Source: an uncultured SAR86 cluster bacterium
GTDB taxonomy: Bacteria > Pseudomonadota > Gammaproteobacteria > Magnimaribacterales > D2472
Assembly (NCBI GenBank): GCA_902528215.1
Contig: CABZRR010000002.1
Location: 97,775 to 154,650 of the forward strand
DNA length: 56,876 nucleotides
Direction: 5' to 3'
Positions 25,412 to 34,555 of this stretch are shown here, one piece after another. The notes beneath the pieces are model-generated. The model made no database searches. It saw only the letters and a list, made by a program, of their open reading frames with translations, and had not been told where the DNA came from. Made by a program: the position numbers and the translations under genes. How positions within the stretch are numbered: the stretch's first letter is position 1; each line of letters begins with the position of its first letter.

Positions 25412-26523
25412 ATAAAGTACTAATTTTTTCGGCTAATACTTCATGGTATTTGTTTAATTTTAGACAAAATACCATTAGGGCTTTTATAAATAATGGTTAT
25501 AAAGTTTTTTGTTTAAGTCCATTAGATGATTATAGTTGTTTGTTGGAGGATATAGGATGCAGCTGGATTAAACTAGATATAGATAATAAAGGTTTTAATC
25601 CATTTACCGATCTAAAACTTTTTTTCAATTTATTAAAAATTTTTTTAAAAGTAAAACCTACGGCAGTATTTAATTTCACCATCAAAAATAATATTTATGG
25701 CACATTTGCATCATTTCTGTTGAGAATTAGATCAATAAACAATATTTCTGGCTTTGGCACTGCATTTATCCATAGCGGATTCAGATATTTTATTGCAAGG
25801 CGTTTATATATTTTTGCATTAAGGTTATCTACAAAAGTTTTTTGTCAAAATACGGATGACTATAAATTTATTTTAGAAAATAAATTTGTTAATGAGTCCA
25901 GAATAGATTTACTCCCAGGGAGCGGAGTAGATTTAAAAAAATTTAAAAAAAAAACCAGTACAATTTATCCGCCAAAAAATGATTTTATCTTTATATACGC
26001 CGGAAGGCTCATATATGACAAGGGAATCAGAGAATTAGTAAATGCCTTTGATCAAATTGATCAAAATAGATTTCCATCAAAACTTTGGATAATTGGTTTT
26101 AGGGACTCAAAGAACATATCTGCAATAAAACAATCTGACATAGCAAAATGGGACAAGAAGTTAAACATTTTTATTTTAGAGCCCTCTGATTCGATTGAAA
26201 GAGTCTTATTAAAAGCAAGTTGTTTTGTTCTTCCGTCTTATCGAGAGGGAATGCCAAGAAGTATTTTAGAAGCATGTGCTATGGAGTTACCAATTATTTG
26301 TACTGATGTTCCAGGATGTAGGGACATTGTTACTGATAATTTAAATGGATACTTGTGCAAGCCAGAAGATGATCAATCTTTGCTTGAGGCTATGAAAAAA
26401 ATGTTAAGACTGCCAATTGAACAACGGTTAAAAATGGGGTTAGAGGGAAGAAAACGAGTGGAAAAGTCATTTAGTGAAGAGATCGTAATTAAAAAAGCTT
26501 TGGATGTAATTGATAATATTTAA
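25375..26523 (+). CDS. Family 4 glycosyltransferase
   Basis: 382 residues, GT-B fold, last gene of the forward run. VLIFSANTSWYLFNFRQNTI opens the acceptor domain; FIYAGRLIYDKGIRELV starts the donor domain; SYREGMPRSILEACAMELPI holds the Glu-x7-Glu motif. Similar proteins (PglA/WbpX-like) add HexNAc or other sugars to lipid-linked acceptors. Start is uncertain: ATG at 25375 or 25381 overlaps the membrane gene, and an in-frame TTG at 25408 overlaps its stop by TTGA, like the junction at 8313, giving 371 residues. It ends 13 bp before a convergent epimerase gene. Confidence 0.87.
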   Translation: MGMASISIDNNLNKVLIFSANTSWYLFNFRQNTIRAFINNGYKVFCLSPLDDYSCLLEDIGCSWIKLDIDNKGFNPFTDLKLFFNLLKIFLKVKPTAVFNFTIKNNIYGTFASFLLRIRSINNISGFGTAFIHSGFRYFIARRLYIFALRLSTKVFCQNTDDYKFILENKFVNESRIDLLPGSGVDLKKFKKKTSTIYPPKNDFIFIYAGRLIYDKGIRELVNAFDQIDQNRFPSKLWIIGFRDSKNISAIKQSDIAKWDKKLNIFILEPSDSIERVLLKASCFVLPSYREGMPRSILEACAMELPIICTDVPGCRDIVTDNLNGYLCKPEDDQSLLEAMKKMLRLPIEQRLKMGLEGRKRVEKSFSEEIVIKKALDVIDNI

Positions 26524-26536
26524 AAAGTTTTTTAAG

Positions 26537-27538
26537 TCAGTTTTGGTAGTGTTGGATATACCAATTTACAAATTCTTTAAGACCTTTTTCTATTGAGGTG
26601 CTTGGCTTATAGTCAATTGCCCTTGATAGTAGATTTATATCAGCGAAGGTTTTTTTAACATCTCCAGGTTGCATAGGCAAGAATTTTTTCTTAGCTTTTT
26701 TACCAATGCAATTTTCAAGAACCTCTATAAAGTACAGAAGATTTTCTGGCTTATTATTTCCAATATTAAATATTTTGTAAGGAGTGTTTTCAAAACCTTT
26801 CGAGGAATTCATTGATTTCGTTGAAATAATTGATGGAGGTTGATCAATAATTTTAACTATTCCATCTATTACGTCATCAATATAAGTAAAATCTCTTTCC
26901 ATTTTACCTTTATTAAATACACTAATCTCTTTGCCTTCGAGTATAGCTTTAGTAAAAAGAAAATAAGCCATATCAGGTCTTCCCCAGGGCCCATAAACTG
27001 TGAAAAATCTTAGACCAGTAGTAGGAATTTTATACAAATGAGAATATGTATAAGCCATCAACTCATTTGATTTCTTTGTTGCAGCATATAGCGAGATGGG
27101 ATGATCTACATTATCTACTTCAGAAAATGGAATTTTTTTATTCATTCCATAGACAGAACTACTCGATGCATATAATAAATGTGGAACATTGGCATGCCTT
27201 GCGGCCTCTAAAATATTTATAAAACCAGCTAAGTTACTATGTATGTAATCTCTAGGATTAGAAATGGAATATCTCACCCCAGCTTGAGCTCCTAAATGAA
27301 GGATTCTGTCAAAAACATGATCACTAAAAATCTTATGAACTTCATTCTCATCAGCAAAATCAGCTTTTATAAAGGTAAATTTATCTGATGAAATTTGTTT
27401 GAGCCTTGTTTTTTTTAAATTAACATCGTAATAATCATTAAGATTATCAATGCCAACTACTTCATGGCCTAAGTCACTAAATTTTTTAGCAGCATGATAC
27501 CCAATAAATCCAGCTGATCCCGATATTAAAATTTTCAT
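26537..27538 (-). CDS. UDP-glucuronate 4-epimerase-like NAD-dependent epimerase
   Basis: 333 residues, extended SDR. It starts MKILISGSAGFIGYHAAKKF, and DNLNDYYDVNLKKTRL is the phrase typical of UDP-GlcA 4-epimerases. Catalytic residues are in ASSSSVYGMNK and SLYAATKKSNE (Tyr-x3-Lys); TTGLRFFTVYGPWGRPD and ERDFTYIDDV complete the substrate site. It would turn UDP-GlcA into UDP-GalA. It is divergent from ugd, which makes UDP-GlcA, across 112 bases, so the two form a functional pair. It is the only reverse gene inside the polysaccharide locus. Confidence 0.9.
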   Translation of the reverse strand: MKILISGSAGFIGYHAAKKFSDLGHEVVGIDNLNDYYDVNLKKTRLKQISSDKFTFIKADFADENEVHKIFSDHVFDRILHLGAQAGVRYSISNPRDYIHSNLAGFINILEAARHANVPHLLYASSSSVYGMNKKIPFSEVDNVDHPISLYAATKKSNELMAYTYSHLYKIPTTGLRFFTVYGPWGRPDMAYFLFTKAILEGKEISVFNKGKMERDFTYIDDVIDGIVKIIDQPPSIISTKSMNSSKGFENTPYKIFNIGNNKPENLLYFIEVLENCIGKKAKKKFLPMQPGDVKKTFADINLLSRAIDYKPSTSIEKGLKEFVNWYIQHYQN

Positions 27539-27622
27539 TTTGAATGATTATACATTTATATTTTTTTAATTAAGTCATATATCGATGAATATTTAATGAT
27601 AAGTATTTGGTAATGAATCAAC

Positions 27623-27628
27623 TATAAT
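27623..27628 (+). promoter_or_regulatory. Possible -10 element before ugd
   Basis: TATAAT lies 22 bases before the ugd ATG in the 112-base divergent gap (27539-27650). There is no good -35. The gap must hold promoters for both the epimerase and ugd; nothing else is seen in it. Confidence 0.35.
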
Positions 27629-27650
27629 AGTAAGTAAAAAAATTTTAGAA

Positions 27651-28823
27651 ATGCAATACAAAATTACCATAGTTGGAGCAGGATATGTTGGGATGTCTTT
27701 GTCAGTTTTATTGGCGCAAAATCACAATGTAATTCTCTTTGATATCAATCAAGAAAAAGTTAAACAAGTTAAAGAGAATAAATCAACAATTCAAGACCCA
27801 CTAATTGATAACTATTTAAAAAATCAATCTTTAGATTTGTCGTCAACTTCTGACAAAAACAAGGCTTTCACAGGAAGAGATTTTATAATTATTGCAACGC
27901 CTACTAATTATGATGAAAAGAAAAATTCTTTTGATACTTCGTCAGTTGAGCAGACAATTGAAAATATCTTCAAGGTTAAGAATGATTCATCAATAATAAT
28001 AAAATCTACTGTGCCTGTAGGCTTCACAAAAGGAATAAATAATTTATATGACACGAATAAAATTATTTTTTCACCTGAATTCTTGCGGGAAGGACAAGCT
28101 CTTTATGATAATTTATTTCCTTCAAGAATAATTCTTGGTGGAACATGTAAAAAAGCAAGAGTTTTTGCCGAAATTTTAAAGAGTTGCTCTCAAAATCCTA
28201 AAGTGGAGACTTTGTTTATGAGGTCAAGCGAAGCCGAGGCTGTCAAATTATTTGCGAATACATTTCTTGCATTGAGAGTAGCTTATTTCAACGAATTAGA
28301 TAGTTATACTCTCGCCAAAGACCTCGATACATTAAATATTATAAAAGGCGTGTCCTTAGATCCAAGGATAGGCGATTTCTACAATAATCCTTCTTTTGGA
28401 TATGGAGGTTATTGTCTACCTAAAGACACTAAACAATTGTTAGCTAATTACGATAATGTTCCTCAAAACTTAATTCAGGCTATCATTTCTGCTAATCAAA
28501 CAAGAAAGGATTTTATTGCAGATACTATACTTAGCTATAATCCAAAAATTGTTGGAATTTATAAATTGGCTATGAAAGAGGGATCAGATAATTTTAGGTT
28601 TTCTTCAATTCAAGGAGTAATGAAGAGAATAAAAGCAAAAGGACTCAAAATTATTTTGTATGAACCATCATTGAATCAGAAAACTTTTTTTAATTCTAAG
28701 GTAATTCAATCTTTGGAGGAGTTTAAAAGAAAATCAGATATTATTATTACAAATAGAAATTCAAAAGAATTGTTGGATGTGGATGAGAAAGTTTTTACTC
28801 GAGACATTTTTGGGACAAATTAA
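27651..28823 (+). CDS. ugd: UDP-glucose 6-dehydrogenase
   Basis: Oxidises UDP-glucose to UDP-glucuronate with two NAD+. 390 residues (E. coli Ugd 388). Rossmann loop [42 protein letters not shown]; catalytic Cys in [16 protein letters not shown], which is nearly the enterobacterial wording. It differs from the TviB-type enzyme at 13486, so the locus has two separate uronic acid supplies. With the divergent epimerase it should provide UDP-GlcA and UDP-GalA. It is followed by the export genes after 63 bases. Confidence 0.95.
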   Translation: MQYKITIVGAGYVGMSLSVLLAQNHNVILFDINQEKVKQVKENKSTIQDPLIDNYLKNQSLDLSSTSDKNKAFTGRDFIIIATPTNYDEKKNSFDTSSVEQTIENIFKVKNDSSIIIKSTVPVGFTKGINNLYDTNKIIFSPEFLREGQALYDNLFPSRIILGGTCKKARVFAEILKSCSQNPKVETLFMRSSEAEAVKLFANTFLALRVAYFNELDSYTLAKDLDTLNIIKGVSLDPRIGDFYNNPSFGYGGYCLPKDTKQLLANYDNVPQNLIQAIISANQTRKDFIADTILSYNPKIVGIYKLAMKEGSDNFRFSSIQGVMKRIKAKGLKIILYEPSLNQKTFFNSKVIQSLEEFKRKSDIIITNRNSKELLDVDEKVFTRDIFGTN

Positions 28824-28849
28824 GCAACGACTTAATCAGCGATTTTGTA

Positions 28850-28855
28850 TATAAT
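28850..28855 (+). promoter_or_regulatory. Possible extended -10 before the export genes
   Basis: TATAAT, with TG three bases upstream of it, lies 31 bases before the ATG at 28887 in the 63-base gap behind ugd. No clear -35 is present. It may give the export genes their own promoter. Confidence 0.35.
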
Positions 28856-28886
28856 TTAGAAAGGTTTAACACTAACTGCACTTTAT

Positions 28887-30719
28887 ATGAATTTTCAAAA
28901 AATGTTTAATTTTCTCTTTGTTGTAACAATGATTTTTTACTCTAATCTGTCACTTGCTCAAAGTACTCTTGATCAATCATTTTTAGAGGGTTTGCCACAA
29001 TCAATTAGAGATCAAGTTGAGGTTGAGAATAAATTAGATAAGGAAGAAGAGTTAAATAAGCTATTTAGGTCTGAGACCTCTATCGAAAAAAACAAAGTAA
29101 TACTTGATCGATTAAAAGCAGAGATTTTAGCTTTGGATAAGAAGTTTTCTGATATTGAGTCATTGGATGCAGGGGAAACTCTGCCGAGATTTGGAGTAAA
29201 TTTCTTTCGTACACTGCAATCATCATTTATGCCAGTGAATGTTCCGAATTTAGGTTCCGATTATGTTGTGGACATAGGCGATACATTTGAAATCCTTTTG
29301 ACGGGAAAGCTTGAGCTTAAAGAAGAACTTTTAGTTGGAAGAGATGGAGCAATAAGCATTGAAACAATAGGAAAAGTTAATGTTGCTGGCAAGAAGCTCG
29401 CAGATGCAGAAAAAGCTATTATCCAATACATTGAAACTGCTGCTTTTGGTGTGGATGCCTTTGTAAGTCTATCTAAATTAAGAGACGTACAGATAATAAT
29501 GTTGGGTCATGTATACAGCCCGGGAATCTTTACACTAAGTGGTGGTTCAAACGTAATATCTGCGATTAATATTGCTGGTGGGATTACTGATTCTGGGTCA
29601 TATAGGAAAATTGAACATAGGCGTAATGGAGAATTGCTTCAAACTATTGATCTATATGATCTCATGGTATTTGGTAAATTTGACTCTAAGACTACTCTTA
29701 GGTCTGGAGATACAATTCTAGTAGCTCCATCTCAGATGCAAATCCCTGTTTCAGGTGGTGTAAATTTTCCAGCTACATATGAGGCGACTCCAGGCGAGTC
29801 AATAAAAGATTTAATATCATATGCTTCAAATTTTTCTGAGTATTATTCAGGTTTTTCAAGTGTTCTAGTTAGTAGAATGACACCTAGCAAATCAGAATTA
29901 ATTGAAGTCCAGGATACAAATTTAGATAATTTTATATTGCAACCTAGAGACTCAATTCAGGTTCCAAGTTATAAAAATGAAATTCAGCCAGTCCGGACTG
30001 TTTCAATAATTGGTATGGTTAATAGGCCTGGCGAATATGTAATTGGTTTAAATGAAAAACTATCTGATATTATCGATAAAGCTGGAGGGTATAAAGAAAA
30101 TGCATACTTATATGGCTCAGCACTATTTAGAACAGAAGCATTAGATAAAGAAAAGCTTTTTGCTCAATTAAATTATTCAGACACTGTTAATTACATTATT
30201 TCTAATATTGGTAAATCAAGCTCTTCAATCAGCACATCTGTACTAGACCTTCTCGCAGAAGAATTAAGATCGCGTTCTTATGAGGGAAGAGTGGTAGCTG
30301 ACTTTAATTTAAATAATCTTAAATCAAATCCAAGTATAGATATTAAACTGTTTGATAAAGATAAAATTGTTATTCCAGAAATACAAAAGGTGGTTTATTT
30401 ATTTGGAGATTTTAGAAAGCCTTCTAATTACGTTTATGATCCAAGACTTTCTCCTAAAGATTATATTGATTTAGCTGGAGGTAAAAAGGAGTCAGCATAT
30501 GATGAAATTTTGATCATTGATCCTGACGGAAAAACCCATATTTATCAGACATCAATTCTTTCTCTTGGTCAATCTGTAGAAATTTATCCTGGTTCTATTA
30601 TTTATGCTCAAAGGAACATAGGTAAGCTTTCTGGTTTATCATATGCATCTGCTGTTTCGCCAATTCTGAGCAGTCTAGCTATTTCGCTTGCTTCATTGAA
30701 TAGTATTACGAATGATTGA
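28887..30719 (+). CDS. Wza-like polysaccharide export protein (SLBB domains)
   Basis: Periplasmic/outer-membrane polysaccharide exporter, 610 residues. A signal peptide covers 1-24 (cut after NLSLAQ). A short charged, possibly coiled segment is followed by the Poly_export domain (about 120-205, YVVDIGDTFEILLTGKLEL) and SLBB-type beta-grasp domains (IIMLGHVYSPGIFTLSGG; VSIIGMVNRPGEYVIG; VYLFGDFRKPSNYVYDP). A C-terminal hydrophobic helix near 585-605 may insert in the outer membrane as Wza's barrel does. There is no lipobox Cys after the signal, unlike E. coli Wza. It is followed by YjbH and YjbF genes, as in group 4 capsule (gfc) and yjb operons. Confidence 0.88.
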   Translation: MNFQKMFNFLFVVTMIFYSNLSLAQSTLDQSFLEGLPQSIRDQVEVENKLDKEEELNKLFRSETSIEKNKVILDRLKAEILALDKKFSDIESLDAGETLPRFGVNFFRTLQSSFMPVNVPNLGSDYVVDIGDTFEILLTGKLELKEELLVGRDGAISIETIGKVNVAGKKLADAEKAIIQYIETAAFGVDAFVSLSKLRDVQIIMLGHVYSPGIFTLSGGSNVISAINIAGGITDSGSYRKIEHRRNGELLQTIDLYDLMVFGKFDSKTTLRSGDTILVAPSQMQIPVSGGVNFPATYEATPGESIKDLISYASNFSEYYSGFSSVLVSRMTPSKSELIEVQDTNLDNFILQPRDSIQVPSYKNEIQPVRTVSIIGMVNRPGEYVIGLNEKLSDIIDKAGGYKENAYLYGSALFRTEALDKEKLFAQLNYSDTVNYIISNIGKSSSSISTSVLDLLAEELRSRSYEGRVVADFNLNNLKSNPSIDIKLFDKDKIVIPEIQKVVYLFGDFRKPSNYVYDPRLSPKDYIDLAGGKKESAYDEILIIDPDGKTHIYQTSILSLGQSVEIYPGSIIYAQRNIGKLSGLSYASAVSPILSSLAISLASLNSITND

Positions 30720-30748
30720 CGGATAACTATATAAATATTAGAAGTTTG

Positions 30749-32923
30749 ATGCATTCTCATATAAAGGTTTTCTTTCTGACCTTTTTACTATTTCCATGCA
30801 TCATCCAAGCTTCTATCAATGATTATATTTATAAAAATAGTGACGTAGCATCATTTAGTAATTATGGTTCAGTTGGGTTAATACAAATGCCTACTGCCAG
30901 ATTTCACGAAGAGGGAACTTTAGCATTCAACTGGTCTCATAATGATCCATATATTAATGGAGCGGTCATTGCGTACCCTTTCAGTTGGTTCGAGGCATCT
31001 TACCAATATACAGATATTAACAATGCTTTATATAGTGATAATCCTGCCTTCAGTGGCAATCAATCATATAAAGATAAGGGATTTGATGCAAAATTTAGAA
31101 TTTTAAAAGAATCAAATTATTTACCTCAAGTAGCTGTTGGCGCAAGAGATATTGCAGGAACTTCGGTCTTTACAGCTGAGTATCTAGTAATGAGTAAAAA
31201 ATTTAAAAATATAGATTTTTCCTTAGGTATTGGTTGGGGAACATTATCAGGAAATAAAATTAAAAATCCTCTTACATATATAAGTGATGCATATAGTGAA
31301 AGAATAGACATTGATGATGATACACAAGGAGGAGAAGTAAATTTTGGTAAATTATTTAAAGGAGATGCTGGATATTTTGGAGGATTAGAAATACTTATTC
31401 CCAACACTTCTGGTTTGAGAATGAAAATTGAATATGACGGAACTGACTATATGAAAGAGGGATTTCCATTAGGAAGAGAATCATTCAGCTTTGCATTTGA
31501 ACCGGTCAAGCAACCAAGTTCGAAGATTAACTTTGGCTTTGTATATCCTGTAAATAAAAATTTTCAAGTCAAACTAGCACAAACAAAAGGTAATAATGTT
31601 AATTTTGGATTTTCATACGTTGCTTCTTGGGGTAAGAATAGCGTGGTCAAAAAATCTGATCAATACAAAGAAGTTGAATCAGATGATATTGTCAAAAGAG
31701 TAAATTCTCGAAGCGACCTTTTTCTTTATAGATCTGCATTAAATAATATGCGTGAAAATGAAATATATCTTCAAAGCGCAAGTTTGAACAAAGATGTGCT
31801 CACTGTAAGTTATACTCAAGCCAAATATCAAAGTCATATGCGTGCTATTGGAAGGGCAGCAAGAACTTTGGATCAGATTTCTCCAAATAACATTAACAAG
31901 TTTAAATTGATTAATACAAATGCAGATATTCCGCTATATGAGGTTGAAATAGATAGAGAAAGTTTTACAAAATTTCAAGAGGAAAATTTATATAAATTGT
32001 CAGCTAGAGAAATAGATTTCGAAGCATCTAAGCATGATGTAGAAAATCAAAAATATGTTCCTGATATTGGGTTTCCAGTAAACTTTTTTTCTTATGCCCC
32101 AGTGCTAAGGTCTCAAATTGGAGGCCCTGATGGATTTTTCTTTGGTGATTTAAGGTTAAGTTTTACTAATGAAACATTATTTAAAAGGAATATCAACTTA
32201 GTTACTACGGGCAGTATTGGCTTATTTAGCAACTTGGACGAGATAACATTGGCATCTGACAGTATAATTCCCCATGTTAGAACTGACATCGTAGAATATC
32301 TTCAGGAAAGTGAAAAATATCATATAAAAAGAACCCAATTTAATTATTTTGCAGATCTATCAGAGAACATATATATGAAATTATCTGCGGGTTTATTTGA
32401 AGAGATGTTCGGTGGTTTTGGAGGAGAGATTTTATATAGACCATTTATGAAAAACTATGGAATAGGAGCGGAACTATGGAGGGTAAGGCAGCGAGAATAT
32501 AAAATGCTTCTCGGATTCAGAGATTATGAAACAACAACTGGACATATAAATTTATATTATCTTCATCCAAAATCTCAAGTAACCTTAGCATTAAAGGGAG
32601 GAAGATTTCTTGCAGAGGATTCAGGTATAAGTTTTGATTTTTCGAGAAGATTTAAAACTGGCCTAAGAATTGGAGCATTTTTTACTCTAACAGATATTAG
32701 TAAGGAAGAATTTGGAGAAGGTAGTTTTGATAAAGGATTTTATTTCACGATACCAATAGACACATTTCTATCAAAATATACTAAACGAAATATGGGATGG
32801 GGATTGAGACCTCTTACCAGAGATGGAGGGGCCGTTCTTAATCATGCATATTATTTATGGGGGATGACAGAGGCTGGAACAAAAACTAACCTAACAAGAG
32901 ATTTGGAGCATATGTATGAATAA
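30749..32923 (+). CDS. YjbH/GfcD-like outer-membrane polysaccharide protein
   Basis: About 724 residues. I choose the ATG at 30749 because it gives a clean signal peptide (HIKVFFLTFLLFPCIIQA); a TTG at 30716 overlapping the previous stop would add 11 residues. The mature part begins with NYGSVGLIQMPTARFHEEGT, the opening of the YjbH family, and is rich in alternating aromatic beta strands with a glycine-rich, barrel-like C-terminal half. E. coli homologues YjbH and GfcD belong to exopolysaccharide secretion sets. Its place between the Wza-like and YjbF-like genes supports this. Role in export is inferred from family and operon. Confidence 0.85.
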   Translation: MHSHIKVFFLTFLLFPCIIQASINDYIYKNSDVASFSNYGSVGLIQMPTARFHEEGTLAFNWSHNDPYINGAVIAYPFSWFEASYQYTDINNALYSDNPAFSGNQSYKDKGFDAKFRILKESNYLPQVAVGARDIAGTSVFTAEYLVMSKKFKNIDFSLGIGWGTLSGNKIKNPLTYISDAYSERIDIDDDTQGGEVNFGKLFKGDAGYFGGLEILIPNTSGLRMKIEYDGTDYMKEGFPLGRESFSFAFEPVKQPSSKINFGFVYPVNKNFQVKLAQTKGNNVNFGFSYVASWGKNSVVKKSDQYKEVESDDIVKRVNSRSDLFLYRSALNNMRENEIYLQSASLNKDVLTVSYTQAKYQSHMRAIGRAARTLDQISPNNINKFKLINTNADIPLYEVEIDRESFTKFQEENLYKLSAREIDFEASKHDVENQKYVPDIGFPVNFFSYAPVLRSQIGGPDGFFFGDLRLSFTNETLFKRNINLVTTGSIGLFSNLDEITLASDSIIPHVRTDIVEYLQESEKYHIKRTQFNYFADLSENIYMKLSAGLFEEMFGGFGGEILYRPFMKNYGIGAELWRVRQREYKMLLGFRDYETTTGHINLYYLHPKSQVTLALKGGRFLAEDSGISFDFSRRFKTGLRIGAFFTLTDISKEEFGEGSFDKGFYFTIPIDTFLSKYTKRNMGWGLRPLTRDGGAVLNHAYYLWGMTEAGTKTNLTRDLEHMYE

Positions 32924-33527
32924 AAAATTTTTCTTATGCGCAATCTTTTTTTCTTCCTGTGCTCAACTTACTATTCAAGATTACCAGAATGTAGCTGGCT
33001 TAATATTTCAAGAAAACGAGCAATTAATAATAAACTCAGAATATATTGAAAATAGAAATTTCTCCTTTGCAAAAATAAATATTGGGAACAAAAATTCTGC
33101 AATTTTATCTCTAGTAACTATTGAGAATGATATATTCACTTGGATATCTGCAAATGGAGAGAAAGTGATTACTCGAAATGGAAGAATAATTGAATCGTAT
33201 GGCCTAGATTATGATTTCATCACATTAAATTCGATTGAATTTCAATTTGAACCAAGATCATATGAATTGATAGTTCAACTTGAAAATCCAAGAGCAATAA
33301 TTACTCAAAACAATACTATAAGCTTCGCAGGTGATGAATCACTTTTTCTTGATAAGCAATATCAAACTGAGCTATTTATTGAGAATTTTTTAACAAGCTC
33401 AATAAACTGGAAAGGTAAAAATTATTTCTGGATAGATAAATCAACTGGTCTTGCATTAAGAACTCATCAACATGTGCATCCATATGAAGAAAGTATTGAG
33501 CTTGAGTTTTACTATATATTCAGATAA
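32916..33527 (+). CDS. YjbF/GfcB-family lipoprotein
   Basis: 203 residues. A short signal ends in a lipobox FFSSC with Cys15, so the protein should be lipid-anchored. The mature domain (ENDIFTWISANGEKVITRNGRIIESYGLDYD) carries the GfcB/YjbF phrase TWxSxDGxxxxTxxGRIxxTxGL in recognisable form. ATG overlaps the YjbH stop by 8 bp. E. coli pairs the same two families in yjbEFGH and gfcABCDE, needed for exopolysaccharide or group 4 capsule. No gfcC/YjbG homologue is seen here. A strong hairpin terminator lies 15 bases after the stop. Confidence 0.83.
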   Translation: MNKKFFLCAIFFSSCAQLTIQDYQNVAGLIFQENEQLIINSEYIENRNFSFAKINIGNKNSAILSLVTIENDIFTWISANGEKVITRNGRIIESYGLDYDFITLNSIEFQFEPRSYELIVQLENPRAIITQNNTISFAGDESLFLDKQYQTELFIENFLTSSINWKGKNYFWIDKSTGLALRTHQHVHPYEESIELEFYYIFR

Positions 33528-33541
33528 AAACTACACATAAA

Positions 33542-33566
33542 AAAACAGGCCAATAAGGCCTGTTTT
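33542..33566. terminator. Bidirectional intrinsic terminator
   Basis: AAAACAGGCC, loop AATAA, GGCCTGTTTT: a perfect 10-bp stem with A tract on one side and T tract on the other. It therefore works for the forward YjbF gene and for the reverse repeat-protein gene that ends at 33586. It marks the right end of the polysaccharide locus. Confidence 0.9.
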
Positions 33567-33585
33567 ATAAAATATTAATAGTTTA

Positions 33586-34362
33586 TTAGGGAGCGTCTGC
33601 TGTTCTTGTAGCAGTGGTAGTTTGCTCAACTTGAATGTCTATAGGAACTTGAACGGTTACATCTTCAGTTGTTTCAACTTGCTCAGTGATAGTCACTTCA
33701 GTTGCAGTAGCAACTCCAACAACTGAGTCAACGACTTGTTCTGTTGTTGCGGGCTCGACTACAACCTCAACTTCGTAGATGGCAACGCCACCTGATGTTT
33801 CGACGAAGGTCTGATAACCAGGACCTCGGTAATCTCCAGCAGGATCAGTCGTAGTGGCTGTACCAGTTACTGTTGCAACAGCTTGATCCCTGAAGTTAGT
33901 TTGAGTAATAGTATTCGTTTGCGTTTCCGTACGCTCGACTTCTTCTACCTTAGTTACCTGAGTTGTAGTATTTGTCATAGTCTGCGTAGTAATTAACTCA
34001 GTTTTTTCATACTCCTCAATGACTGTTGGAGCAGGTGTTGGAGCAGGTGTTGGTGCAGGGGTTGGAGCTGGCGTCGGTGCAGGAGTCGGTGCAGGAGTCG
34101 GTGCAGGAGTCGGTGCAGGCGTCGGTGCAGGAGTTGGAGCTGGCGTCGGTGCAGGAGAATCGTCATCGTCAACTGCAGCAGCAATGGCAGCAGCAGCAGC
34201 AACGGCAGCAGCTATTGCACCAGCACTAAGTTCGCCAGAGGCTTCTTTCTTTGCTTCATCCTCACTTCCAGCAGCTTGTGGCTCATCTGCATATAATGAC
34301 AGGGAAGAAAAAGGGAAAACTAATCCAAGTAAATATCGAAATTTAAATTTTAATTTAGCCAT
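33586..34362 (-). CDS. Secreted Pro/Thr-repeat low-complexity protein, unknown function
   Basis: 258 residues, not recognised. Order: signal peptide to about residue 25 ([15 protein letters not shown]), acidic linker, an Ala-rich helix-like run ([19 protein letters not shown]), four Asp, eleven PAPT units, then a 140-residue Thr/Val/Glu-rich domain with two-residue alternation suggesting beta strands. No Cys and no enzyme motif. The repeats look like a flexible stalk holding the C-terminal part away from the membrane or cell surface. Codons here are more GC-rich than in neighbours, and use is uniform, which could mean high expression or foreign origin. It shares the terminator with the export genes; a dyad at 34418-34438 lies 56 bases upstream of its start. 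Confidence 0.7.
   Translation of the reverse strand: MAKLKFKFRYLLGLVFPFSSLSLYADEPQAAGSEDEAKKEASGELSAGAIAAAVAAAAAIAAAVDDDDSPAPTPAPTPAPTPAPTPAPTPAPTPAPTPAPTPAPTPAPTPAPTVIEEYEKTELITTQTMTNTTTQVTKVEEVERTETQTNTITQTNFRDQAVATVTGTATTTDPAGDYRGPGYQTFVETSGGVAIYEVEVVVEPATTEQVVDSVVGVATATEVTITEQVETTEDVTVQVPIDIQVEQTTTATRTADAP
34024..34155. repeat. Eleven 12-bp tandem repeats encoding PAPT
   Basis: Eleven consecutive 12-base units, consensus AGTCGGTGCAGG on the plus strand, with variants TGTTGGAGCAGG and CGTCGGTGCAGG. They are in frame in the reverse gene and code for PAPT stalk units. Central copies are identical, outer ones diverged, as expected from slippage or unequal exchange. Copy number probably varies between strains without shifting frame. 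Confidence 0.95.
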
Positions 34363-34417
34363 GTTTTTACAACTCCAAAACGGTATGTATGTTTATTATG
34401 ATACAGAATCGTATTAT

Positions 34418-34438
34418 AAATCAATATTATATTGATTT
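34418..34438. repeat. Perfect 9-bp inverted repeat, possible operator
   Basis: AAATCAATA, spacer TTA, TATTGATTT. The dyad is 56 bases upstream of the reverse repeat-protein start and about 80 bases upstream of the expected tRNA-Pro -10. There is no T tract, so it is not a terminator. It does not match the FNR box (TTGAT-N4-ATCAA), since the half-sites are inverted relative to it. A regulator site is possible; chance in AT-rich DNA cannot be excluded. Confidence 0.45.
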
Positions 34439-34518
34439 AATATGAACTAATATACCCCCTATATTCATAACAATATTTAAATTAGTCGCGAATCTTACTA
34501 CAAAAATCTTAGATTGCA

Positions 34519-34524
34519 TATAAT
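34519..34524 (+). promoter_or_regulatory. Possible -10 element for tRNA-Pro
   Basis: TATAAT lies 31 bases before the tRNA 5' end, leaving a leader of about 24 bases. TTACTA at 34495-34500 could be a poor -35 at 18 bases. A second TATAAT at 34549-34554 is too close to the tRNA to start it. Confidence 0.35.
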
Positions 34525-34555
34525 TATCTAATTTAATATCTTAGTGTTTATAATT

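Noticed and set aside
26520-26535. Terminator between the convergent glycosyltransferase and epimerase
   Set aside because: Only an A/T-only imperfect palindrome with no GC stem.
34024-34155. CRISPR-like short repeats
   Set aside because: Units are directly contiguous 12-mers without spacers and lie in a coding frame; no cas gene is nearby.
34019-34435. Forward open frame coding for Val-Gly-Ala-Gly repeats
   Set aside because: It is the reverse complement of the PAPT repeat gene; the reverse frame has a signal peptide and terminator, the forward one has neither.
34418-34438. FNR/CRP-type box
   Set aside because: Half-sites are in the opposite orientation to FNR (ATCAAT...ATTGAT), and it has no TGTGA element.
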